Positions 7,773 through 13,974 of a stretch of 64,000 nt of DNA are shown here, piece by piece. The DNA lies in assembly GCF_000621605.1 (NCBI RefSeq), contig NZ_JHXX01000015.1, positions 1 to 64,000 of the forward strand, read 5' to 3'. How positions within the stretch are numbered: position 1 is the stretch's first letter; every line of letters starts with the position of its first letter. The notes below the pieces were generated by a model. The model saw only the letters and a list, made by a program, of their open reading frames with translations, did no database searches and was not told the origin of the DNA. The position numbers were made by a program, and so were the translations under genes. This stretch comes from Butyrivibrio sp. MC2021. GTDB taxonomy: Bacteria; Bacillota; Clostridia; Lachnospirales; Lachnospiraceae.

Positions 7773-8212
7773 AAGCAGATATTGTAAAAGACCGCACAGA
7801 TGAATCAGTTAAAGTTGAGATCCATTGCAGGGAAGTGACCACCGAGGTCTCAAAACTAAAGAGTCACATCGACAACTATAGGGCCGGCATAACCGCGTCA
7901 GATCGGGAGGCCACTGTCATTGTGGCTTTGGAAGATATCTTTTACATTGAAACAGTGGATAAAAAGACATTCATCTACACAAAAGAAAAGGTACTCAGCA
8001 CAGAAAAAAGGCTCTATGAGCTGGAAGCTCTGCTGGAGGACAGAAACTTTTTCAGATGTTCAAAGTCGGTCATCATCAATTTAAGCAAAGTCGTGAAATT
8101 AAAGCCTGAGATAACGAGAAATATCCTTGCCACTCTTGAAAATGGCGAGGTTGTAGTAATATCAAGGCGCTACGCGGGAGAATTAAAGAGCATTTTGGGA
8201 ATAGGTGGTTGA
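7769..8212 (+). CDS. LytTR-family DNA-binding regulator
   Basis: A 147-residue protein with no receiver domain. Residues 45-145 form a LytTR DNA-binding domain (IVALEDIFYIETVDKKTFIYT ... FFRCSKSVIINLSKVVKLKP). It probably starts at a TTG overlapping the stop of the DUF7010 gene. The next gene encodes a DUF3021 membrane protein; LytTR-DUF3021 pairs are common in Firmicutes and the membrane partner is thought to control the regulator. It is likely autoregulatory. Confidence 0.85.
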   Translation: MKADIVKDRTDESVKVEIHCREVTTEVSKLKSHIDNYRAGITASDREATVIVALEDIFYIETVDKKTFIYTKEKVLSTEKRLYELEALLEDRNFFRCSKSVIINLSKVVKLKPEITRNILATLENGEVVVISRRYAGELKSILGIGG

Positions 8213-8213
8213 A

Positions 8214-8648
8214 ATGAGAAATATAAAAGAATTGCTGATCTTCTTACGAAACGGATTGTCCCTTGTCTTTTCCTGGCTTGTGATATGCACAGTTGCCGCA
8301 TCATTGACAGTGGGAACAGGAACTATATCTGCGGTTTATCTTCTTAAACTTTTTTTACTTGGGTTCTGGGCTGTACTCTCTTTTGTTGTATGCTTCAAAA
8401 CCGAATGGTCACAGAAAAAGGGCTTCATTTTCTCTCTGACTCTGTTCTATATAATGTTTATTCCCGTTGAAATTGCTATGTTCTACTATATGGGAATCTT
8501 TAGTACTGCAGGCAGCATCAGCACTTGGCTCATATTCGCATGCATTGTGCTTGGAGCCTACTTAGTGTCTGTTATTATAGACTTTTTTATCATGAAGAAA
8601 AAAGCTATTCTTTATACAGAAAAAGTCAGAGAGTTCAATTCAAAATAA
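8214..8648 (+). CDS. DUF3021 family membrane protein
   Basis: A 144-residue protein with four membrane helices, of the DUF3021 family that accompanies LytTR regulators. The ATG at 8214 follows GGTGG by five bases and starts one base after the stop codon of the regulator gene; an upstream GTG at 8205 is less likely. It probably senses or sequesters for the LytTR protein. Confidence 0.82.
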   Translation: MRNIKELLIFLRNGLSLVFSWLVICTVAASLTVGTGTISAVYLLKLFLLGFWAVLSFVVCFKTEWSQKKGFIFSLTLFYIMFIPVEIAMFYYMGIFSTAGSISTWLIFACIVLGAYLVSVIIDFFIMKKKAILYTEKVREFNSK

Positions 8649-8670
8649 AATAGTACTTACATCAAAAGTC

Positions 8671-8859
8671 TCAGAATATACCAGCTTTACCGGAAGTCGG
8701 GGCTTGGTATACTTGGCTCCCTTGCCCGCCATCAGCCATTGGTATAACCTTTGTTTCTATCTGTGGACTGAATCGTTTTATTCCTTCTGCTGCGGCATGT
8801 CCTGCTTCCAGCGAAGACAGACTACCTTTAAAAGAATCAAAAGCTATTACAATCTTCAT
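8671..8859 (-). pseudogene. glycerate kinase, N-terminal stub
   Basis: The first 45 or so codons read MKIVIAFDSFKGSLSSLEA ... PMADGGQG, the unmistakable start of glycerate kinase (about 370-380 residues in full). After that the frame runs into unrelated residues and stops at residue 62. A second frame past the break reads KPRLPVKLVYSETFDVSTILF, suggesting fusion to the tail of another gene by deletion. It cannot be an active kinase. Confidence 0.75.
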
Positions 8860-8913
8860 GAACAATCTTCTCTTTAATTATGTTTAACCAACATCATCCT
8901 GCTCAATATTGCT

Positions 8914-9462
8914 TTATCCTTTTCTCATCAGAGCACAATATACTTTCTGCAGATACATATCTTTCATAGGTCTATCCTCAACATGCAGTTCATAGTTAAA
9001 GGATCCTTTCCTAAGAAAAATCGTTGCTATCTTTGTGGCATTTCTGTGATTATCAGCAGTTGCATTGGAATATATATCCCACACTGTATTATCTCCGGCG
9101 CTGGGAACATAACCAAGTAGCTCATACATAAATCGCGAAAGCATAAGATCTTCTTCGCACTCAAGCTGCTTGCAATGCGGAGCCATACAGTCATCCTGCA
9201 TGCAAACGCTGTCTCTTTCTGCGTCAATCTTAAGCATCTTCTTAACAGGTGGATGTTCCTTTTCGTAGATTACTTCATACATTATCTGCTTAACTTCCGC
9301 CATTCTGCCATCGTTGTGATCCTTCCAGTCATCCAAAAGCATCTTGTCTGCTCTTAAAGAAAACTCTTTAAACCAATGGCGAAGTTCCTCATCAGGCGCA
9401 TCGGGGTTAAATGCCATAGAAGCCCAAAAGTCAGCCCTAACAAGATCATCCATATTTGACAA
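8914..9462 (-). CDS. uncharacterised protein with Cys/His cluster
   Basis: A 182-residue soluble acidic protein starting at a TTG with GGGAGG eight bases upstream (an ATG at 9453 is the alternative). Around residue 90 it has CMQDDCMAPHCKQLEC, a possible metal site. I recognise no family. It lies between stubs of glycerate kinase and RtcB, so it may itself be in a decaying neighbourhood, although its own frame is intact. Confidence 0.55.
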   Translation of the reverse strand: MSNMDDLVRADFWASMAFNPDAPDEELRHWFKEFSLRADKMLLDDWKDHNDGRMAEVKQIMYEVIYEKEHPPVKKMLKIDAERDSVCMQDDCMAPHCKQLECEEDLMLSRFMYELLGYVPSAGDNTVWDIYSNATADNHRNATKIATIFLRKGSFNYELHVEDRPMKDMYLQKVYCALMRKG

Positions 9463-9511
9463 TATTCATTCCTCCCAACTCTGTGTGGCCACATATAAAT
9501 CATTATAACTT

Positions 9512-9778
9512 TTATTTAATGCCTTGGGTGAGATATAATGCTCTTTCCATTAGGAAATACGCCGGAATTACTGCATCCTTTACTGTCATGGTAAGTCCGA
9601 TAGGCCCCACTTTTCCCGGATGAACATCCGGCATTACTACAATATTGCTGCCTTTTGCAGCCTCAGTGTCACAGATCATCTTGACCTGCGCGATGGCGTA
9701 CTGATCCACGTTTCCGTCAGTCTCATCTCCAATGCACATGATCATGGCATCTGAGTATTTTCCTTTTACTTGTATCAA
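9512..9778 (-). pseudogene. RtcB RNA ligase, N-terminal stub
   Basis: An 88-codon frame opens MIQVKGKYSDAMIM and includes MPDVHPGKVGPIGLTMT, matching the first 80 residues of RtcB tRNA-splicing ligase (normally about 390-480). The conserved DIGCGM metal-site region that should follow is absent. The start is TTG with GGAGG upstream. The stub keeps a promoter with a palindrome in its spacer (9898-9920). Confidence 0.7.
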
Positions 9779-9897
9779 AATAAAACCTCCATTATTTCAG
9801 AGGCCCATAATATTGTCTTGCCAAAAAAGAGTACTCTGATAGAATTATCAGCTAAAAAGATGGCGTGTTGTTACTGTAAATACACTATCATATATAT

Positions 9898-9920
9898 CGG
9901 ACATTATATGTCCGCGTCAA
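9898..9920 (-). promoter_or_regulatory. promoter with a palindromic operator in the spacer
   Basis: On the minus strand TTGACG (9915-9920) is followed directly by the perfect 17-bp palindrome CGGACAT-ATA-ATGTCCG (9898-9914), then a TATATAT tract that can hold the -10. A repressor or MerR-type activator site is likely. It lies about 120 bases upstream of the RtcB stub. Confidence 0.55.
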
Positions 9921-9957
9921 CAAATTTTTGAAGATATTTCAACATTGTAATTTTTCA

Positions 9958-10062
9958 TCAGTTTTCTTGAGAAATCAAAATAGAATTCCGATAAGATCTC
10001 TCCTTGATGTAGGCTCTTCGCTCTTCTGCTGTTGACTCTGCAATTTCCGGTGGCGTTCTCAT
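9958..10062 (-). CDS. 34-residue small protein, possibly truncated
   Basis: The frame MRTPPEIAESTAEERRAYIKE ... ISQEN begins at an ATG with AAGGAG six bases upstream, 11 bases after the stop of the Cys-rich protein gene. The well-formed amphipathic start suggests a real N-terminus. The last ten residues look arbitrary, so the gene may have lost its 3' end. No family is assigned. Confidence 0.4.
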   Translation of the reverse strand: MRTPPEIAESTAEERRAYIKERSYRNSILISQEN

Positions 10063-10073
10063 GGCTTTCTCCT

Positions 10074-10295
10074 TCAGTGTATCTGCCTGTCCTGGCGATA
10101 TTTTTCCATGTACTCTCTGTTTATCTCCCGGATCTCCTTCTTGCCGTCAATGTAGTCCTGATAAATATCCCAGGGGCTACCGCCGCCAAGCCAGCAGGAT
10201 GAGCAGTTCTCGCACCCGCCTCCGCAGTCAAGGGATGCCTTCACTATCTGCTCTCGTTCTTCTTTTGTGGTGTCCTTGATCAGTATCGATTTCAT
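10074..10295 (-). CDS. Cys-rich small protein (CGGGCENCSSC)
   Basis: A 73-residue protein. Residues 6-20 are charged (KDTTKEEREQI). A glycine/cysteine knuckle CGGGCENCSSC follows (a CxxxCxxC pattern that could bind a metal or Fe-S cluster), and then a helical tail YIDGKKEIREINREYMEK. The ATG at 10295 has AGGAGG six bases upstream; a TTG six bases earlier is rejected. Similar short proteins occur in Lachnospiraceae, sometimes mislabelled PurH. Function unknown. Confidence 0.65.
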   Translation of the reverse strand: MKSILIKDTTKEEREQIVKASLDCGGGCENCSSCWLGGGSPWDIYQDYIDGKKEIREINREYMEKYRQDRQIH

Positions 10296-10404
10296 AGGCA
10301 ACCTCCTGTATATGTATATTTTAATTTGATGTAGCCTTTATAGCAATCTTTGCAGTATCGATATCTATCTTTGAAAGATCTAAGGCGTTGCGTTAGCTGA
10401 AACT

Positions 10405-10444
10405 AAAAAACCCTCCGCCGTTCGAAATGATGAACAGCGGAGGG
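10405..10444 (-). terminator. terminator of hsp20
   Basis: An 8-bp CCCTCCGC/GCGGAGGG stem followed by TTTTTT on the minus strand, 22 bases after the hsp20 stop codon. Confidence 0.8.
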
Positions 10445-10465
10445 GAAAATGAGTGTATTATGTTG

Positions 10466-10915
10466 TTAGCCTTCGATGGCTATGAGATTCTTTTCAGGAA
10501 CTTTTTTCATTGCCTTTTTGGAAATCGTAAGTGTTAATACTCCATGTCTGTAAGTAGCTTCAACGTCCTCTTTCCGGACATTCTCGCCGATATAGAAGCT
10601 TCTTGTCATGGATCCGGCGTATCTCTCCTGTCTGATGAGTTTGCCCTTCTTGTCATTCTCATCCTTATCCAGGCCCTTGGCAGCATTGATGGTAAGATAT
10701 CCATCATTAAGCTCTACAGTGACCTCTTCTTTCTTGAATCCGGGCAGGTCGATGACTACTTCGTAGTTGTCATCCTTTTCCCTGACATCGGTCTTCATCA
10801 TCCTGTCGGCTCTTCTGCCATAGAGCTTCTTCTCCAGGTTCTCGAACTCCCTCATCTCCGGGAATCCAAACAGGTCATCCATAATTTTTTCTTCAAAAAT
10901 ACTAGGTGCTAACAT
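10466..10915 (-). CDS. Hsp20/alpha-crystallin small heat shock protein
   Basis: A 149-residue ATP-independent holdase chaperone. The alpha-crystallin domain fills about residues 42-140 (VVIDLPGFKKEEVTVELNDGYLTI ... GVLTLTISK). The N-terminal 40 residues contain FGFPEMREF. A CIRCE operator and a sigma-A promoter lie upstream, so HrcA repression with heat induction is expected. It is a single-gene unit with its own terminator. Confidence 0.93.
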   Translation of the reverse strand: MLAPSIFEEKIMDDLFGFPEMREFENLEKKLYGRRADRMMKTDVREKDDNYEVVIDLPGFKKEEVTVELNDGYLTINAAKGLDKDENDKKGKLIRQERYAGSMTRSFYIGENVRKEDVEATYRHGVLTLTISKKAMKKVPEKNLIAIEG

Positions 10916-11033
10916 AATTTTTTCCTCCTTTGCACATAGACAATTTATTTGAATATGAGCATTGGGACGGAGGGTTCAGATCATTGGAAACCTAAAGTCC
11001 TAACGGTCTTCTCTGTTCCTTTGTTCTATCTTT

Positions 11034-11062
11034 GGTATAACACCATAATTAGCACTCGTCAA
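11034..11062 (-). promoter_or_regulatory. hsp20 promoter
   Basis: On the minus strand TTGACG (11057-11062) and TATACC (11034-11039) are 17 bases apart. The -35 box overlaps the CIRCE operator, so HrcA would block polymerase directly. Confidence 0.75.
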
Positions 11063-11075
11063 TAGCGAGTGCTAA
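11049..11075. promoter_or_regulatory. CIRCE operator (HrcA site)
   Basis: TTAGCACTC, nine bases, GAGTGCTAA: an exact match to the CIRCE consensus. It is the only CIRCE seen in the window; groE and hrcA-dnaK are not here. Confidence 0.95.
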
Positions 11076-11094
11076 TTTGATTAAAAAAGGCCTA

Positions 11095-11220
11095 TTAATA
11101 AGCACCAATTTTGTTTAGCCCCAGGTCTGAGCCACAAAATTGATTATCCCGCTTCATAGCCTCCTCAAGGCTGCAGGCTCCCGGAACTATTGAAAAGAAC
11201 GCATCTATTTGGAATCTCAC
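11095..11220 (-). CDS. possible 41-residue protein coupled to the AlkZ-related gene
   Basis: A GTG at 11220 overlaps the TGA of the upstream gene (GTGA). The 41-codon frame reads FQIDAFFSIVPGACS ... NKIGAY with plausible codon use. It may be a genuine coupled small gene or the remnant of a larger one. It contains an 8-bp inverted repeat (11105-11141). No family is recognised. Confidence 0.3.
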   Translation of the reverse strand: MRFQIDAFFSIVPGACSLEEAMKRDNQFCGSDLGLNKIGAY

Positions 11221-11945
11221 TTTACGCCTATTAGTTTTTTCACCTGAGCAGAAGTTGCGATGGGATAACGCTCAGTTAAATGCCCGGAAATTGCCTTCAC
11301 AGACTCCGCAGGGGCCTCACTGTATCTCGAAGTGACGTGGTCATATCCCCACAGTGCCTCCGGCTTGGCATAAACAGCTATGGGCCAGCCGTAGAGCTCA
11401 CCTCTTTTGTTCTTACGCTGCCTGAAATCCTTGACGCAAAGGTAGGTCTTCATCTGAAGGTCAGTAATGGTCCCGTCAAAGCCCTTCTCACCGCCTTTTC
11501 CAAAGCCGGCCTTCTGTTTAAGGTCATTTGAATAGAGTTCATCCTCTATCTCGAAGCAGTCCATGATCTTCTTCTGGCGTCTGGAAGCCTTCTCATCATC
11601 CCAGAGGGCATCGAAATCATAGCCGTCTCTCCTGCAATTGGCAAAATATGGCAGCCACTCTTTGGAAATAAAGCCTGCCTTTTTATCAAAGAACTTGCCA
11701 TAGGCAACCTCTCCGCTTCTGGCAATGAGCTCGCGCCACTCCCAGGGGTCCACCTCCGGGTCTCCGCACCACCAGTATCCCGGCACGGTGCGCTCCTCCA
11801 GAGAAAATCCCGGGATATCATTTTTGAAAAGAGGGAGAAATCCCACCTCATTTATGAAATTAATTGCATCCCGGACTGTATGCAGGCATTCCGGGTCATC
11901 CCAGTCAACGCCATACATTATCCAGGTTCCGTTTTCATTAGCCAT
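11217..11945 (-). CDS. AlkZ-related protein
   Basis: A 242-residue protein starting MANENGTWIMYGVDWDDPE, with YWWCGDPEVDPWEWRELIARSG and AYGKFFDKKAGFISKEWLP. This family is annotated as AlkZ-related, after the AlkZ/YcaQ DNA glycosylases, but it is much shorter than AlkZ (about 400 residues). A glycosylase function is therefore an inference. AGAGG lies upstream of the ATG. It may be cotranscribed with a small frame that overlaps its stop. Confidence 0.7.
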   Translation of the reverse strand: MANENGTWIMYGVDWDDPECLHTVRDAINFINEVGFLPLFKNDIPGFSLEERTVPGYWWCGDPEVDPWEWRELIARSGEVAYGKFFDKKAGFISKEWLPYFANCRRDGYDFDALWDDEKASRRQKKIMDCFEIEDELYSNDLKQKAGFGKGGEKGFDGTITDLQMKTYLCVKDFRQRKNKRGELYGWPIAVYAKPEALWGYDHVTSRYSEAPAESVKAISGHLTERYPIATSAQVKKLIGVK

Positions 11946-12068
11946 TCTTTTTTCCTCTGACAGATTCCAAAATGCTTACCTTAACAGTATGGCATTATTT
12001 CAAAAGAAAAGCCAGGGACCGGTCATTCTAGGCGGCAGCCCCTGGCTCAAATCTCAAATATTTAATTT

Positions 12069-12278
12069 TTAAACGGTCTTTAGCATGCTCATAAGCCCTA
12101 AAAAAACAAAAAGCGGAATCGCTAAAATAAAAATGCCTTTAAGCATCAGGCCAACAATCATAAGCGGGAGGAACAGAACGTAAAACATTACTTTCATGGT
12201 TCCCCATGCAGTTCTGATCGCTACATTTAGCAGATTACCAAAGAATATAAAAAATAAAACACAAAATAATATTGTCAT
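12069..12278 (-). CDS. small membrane protein, paralogue of 1378-1590
   Basis: A 69-residue hydrophobic protein with AGGAGG eight bases before the ATG. The segment IRTAWGTMKVMFYVLFLPLMIVG matches the protein at 1378-1590. Two or three membrane helices are predicted. Standing alone, it gives no functional clue beyond duplication. Confidence 0.65.
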   Translation of the reverse strand: MTILFCVLFFIFFGNLLNVAIRTAWGTMKVMFYVLFLPLMIVGLMLKGIFILAIPLFVFLGLMSMLKTV

Positions 12279-12406
12279 GATTTGTACCTCCTTTAATCAT
12301 TATTTGTATCTGATGAGAAGATTATAAGGATTGAAGGCGGCAGCATAAATACAATATTATGTGAATTAAGGTGCTATATTTTGCCGATTGGAAAAAATTA
12401 GATTGT

Positions 12407-12646
12407 TTAAAACCAAATGATTTTCTTCTCTTTAGGAATTTCTGTAGTGTCCTTCAATTTGCTGATAAAACATTTAGCATATCCCATATGTGCCTTGCAC
12501 CAGGAATAATCAGCCTGAAGCTCATAATCACTGAAGATATCATCCTTAATGTCGTACAAAAGTGATATTGGCTCAGTGCAGTCTTCCACAAATACCTCGC
12601 AGGATATCTGATCCTCGCATTTTTCAATACTTCTTAACTCTACCAA
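12407..12646 (-). CDS. hypothetical 79-residue protein
   Basis: A frame starting at TTG with a GGGAGGGG site upstream. The product is acidic with four cysteines (EKCEDQISCEVF, EDCTEP, YSWCKAHMGYAKCF). No family is recognised. The ribosome site and codon use support a real gene. Confidence 0.5.
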   Translation of the reverse strand: MVELRSIEKCEDQISCEVFVEDCTEPISLLYDIKDDIFSDYELQADYSWCKAHMGYAKCFISKLKDTTEIPKEKKIIWF

Positions 12647-12685
12647 AACTTTTCCCCTCCCTCAAAAAAATTAATTAGTACACAT

Positions 12686-13165
12686 TCATATATTTTCCAT
12701 GAATATCATGGGATGTGCCGTACAGAACGGTGTTTCCTTCATATAAAGTCCCAGTGTTTCATCGTTGTCATCCATAAGGACCACCGACTTTGGATCAATA
12801 TTCGGAAACAGCTCTTTTACCTTGTCCTTGACTATCTGCGGCTTTCTGCCGGCGTCAAGAGTGTAAAAACAATGTGATGCAGGAATTCCGTAAAGTCTTT
12901 CTACCATATCGGATTTCCATTCTTCGTGGCCATGGGGCTCTCTTGAAATGCAGTAGATCCTGTCGATGTCATGGCCCTGAATATAATCGTAGAGCGGCTT
13001 AAGCCGCTTACAGTCCGCATAGATGTTCACATCCCTGAACTCAGGGGTGTAATCAAGTTCATGATGTGCATGATGCTCCCCATAATTATAACTCGTAAGT
13101 GTTCCATCTATATCAAAAAAGACCACCGTCTCCGGTTTATGGAGTATTTCCCAGATTTTTCCCAT
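12686..13165 (-). CDS. HAD-superfamily hydrolase
   Basis: A 159-residue protein with the HAD motif I at residues 18-22 (FFDIDGT), a serine in ISREPHG as motif II, a lysine in the DAGRKPQIVKDK region, and a late acidic motif IV (VVLMDDNDET). These are the phosphatase residues. No substantial cap domain is seen, so it probably acts on a large or exposed substrate, which is not known. It is not obviously linked to the neighbouring queT gene. Confidence 0.75.
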   Translation of the reverse strand: MGKIWEILHKPETVVFFDIDGTLTSYNYGEHHAHHELDYTPEFRDVNIYADCKRLKPLYDYIQGHDIDRIYCISREPHGHEEWKSDMVERLYGIPASHCFYTLDAGRKPQIVKDKVKELFPNIDPKSVVLMDDNDETLGLYMKETPFCTAHPMIFMENI

Positions 13166-13228
13166 TTTTCAACCTTTCCTTTTTATATCTGATATCAATT
13201 ATCCCATGGGAAAATTATTTTCTCAAGC

Positions 13229-13268
13229 AAAAAGCCGGTAACGGTTCAATATGAACTGTTACCGGCCT
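13229..13268 (-). terminator. terminator of queT
   Basis: A long stem (GCCGGTAACGGTTCA with its near-complement) followed by TTTTTG on the minus strand, just after the queT stop codon. Confidence 0.8.
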
Positions 13269-13283
13269 TAACTACCTTCTGTA

Positions 13284-13829
13284 TTAGTTAGCGCTTGTTC
13301 TGAAAATAACTTCCTTCTTGGGCTCCAATGCAAAAAGAAGAATCATTCCAAGAATAAAGCAGGAAATAACCTCTCCTATTCCAACTGTAAGCATGAAATA
13401 TGGGAGTGTTCCTTCAAGATGATAAACGTGGATAAGAACCTGAGGAACTATGAGCACATTTGCGATGATGGGAGGAAGGGGGCAAAGCCACTTTCTCACT
13501 TTGCTTGTGCTGTAAAATCCAACATCTGCAGGCTTTTTAAGTCCATGAGCAATGATGTAAGTGAAGATTGCTCCGATAAGTGTAGCCAGTGAGCCGAAAA
13601 CAGTATCAAGAAGCATACATCCTGTTAATGTGTTACTGATTATGCATCCAATAAACAGGCCCGGAATAGCTGCGGGAGTGAAATAAGGCAGAATTGTAAG
13701 TGCCTCGGAAAAACGAACCTGGATTGCATAGTTTGCAAGTCCAAACGCATTTGCAAGTAGTGTAAGAACTACATAAAGAGCTGCTATTACAGCAGACTGA
13801 GTGATGAAAAGTACCTTTGTGTTACGCAT
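13284..13829 (-). CDS. queT: QueT queuosine-precursor transporter
   Basis: A 181-residue membrane protein with five or six helices (LFITQSAVIAALYVVLTLL, AIQVRFSEALTILPYFTPAAIPGLFIGCI). This is the QueT family, an ECF-type S component for queuosine precursors such as preQ1. A preQ1-I riboswitch overlaps its ribosome site, which strongly supports the assignment. Uptake would feed queuosine modification of GUN-anticodon tRNAs. It would borrow a shared EcfAAT module. Confidence 0.9.
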   Translation of the reverse strand: MRNTKVLFITQSAVIAALYVVLTLLANAFGLANYAIQVRFSEALTILPYFTPAAIPGLFIGCIISNTLTGCMLLDTVFGSLATLIGAIFTYIIAHGLKKPADVGFYSTSKVRKWLCPLPPIIANVLIVPQVLIHVYHLEGTLPYFMLTVGIGEVISCFILGMILLFALEPKKEVIFRTSAN

Positions 13830-13837
13830 ATAAAATT

Positions 13838-13882
13838 CTCCTTTAGTTTTGTTTTATGTCAGGAAGGTCTCGAACTGACAAT
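13838..13882 (-). promoter_or_regulatory. preQ1-I riboswitch
   Basis: On the minus strand a GTCAG/CTGAC hairpin (13858-13879) with loop TTCGAGACCTTC is followed by the A-rich tail ATAAAACAAAACTAAAGGAG. This is the class I preQ1 aptamer layout (short stem, C-containing loop, A-rich strand that threads into the groove). The tail ends in the AAAGGAG ribosome site eight bases before the queT ATG, so control is translational: preQ1 binding should hide the site. Confidence 0.8.
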
Positions 13883-13900
13883 TTTAGTGCAACGTTGCAG

Positions 13901-13929
13901 ATAATATCACAAAGCAATCGCTTTGTCCA
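13901..13929 (-). promoter_or_regulatory. queT promoter
   Basis: TGGACA (13924-13929) and TATTAT (13901-13906) with 17 bases between on the minus strand. The perfect palindrome TGCAACGTTGCA (13888-13899) covers the start point and could be an operator. Confidence 0.6.
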
Positions 13930-13932
13930 GAA

Positions 13933-13963
13933 AAACACCCAAAAGATCCGCAGATCTTTTGGG
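13933..13963 (-). terminator. terminator of the MetRS-like gene
   Basis: An 11-bp perfect stem CCCAAAAGATC/GATCTTTTGGG with a four-base loop, followed by GTGTTTTT. Confidence 0.85.
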
Positions 13964-13974
13964 CGCTGTCATAA

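Noticed and set aside
9085..9135. Possible CRISPR or tandem repeat in the 9 kb region
   Set aside because: No regularly spaced repeats were found here or elsewhere in the window.
11105..11141. 8-bp inverted repeat as a terminator
   Set aside because: The loop is long and the T run is too far downstream; it lies within a possible small coding frame.
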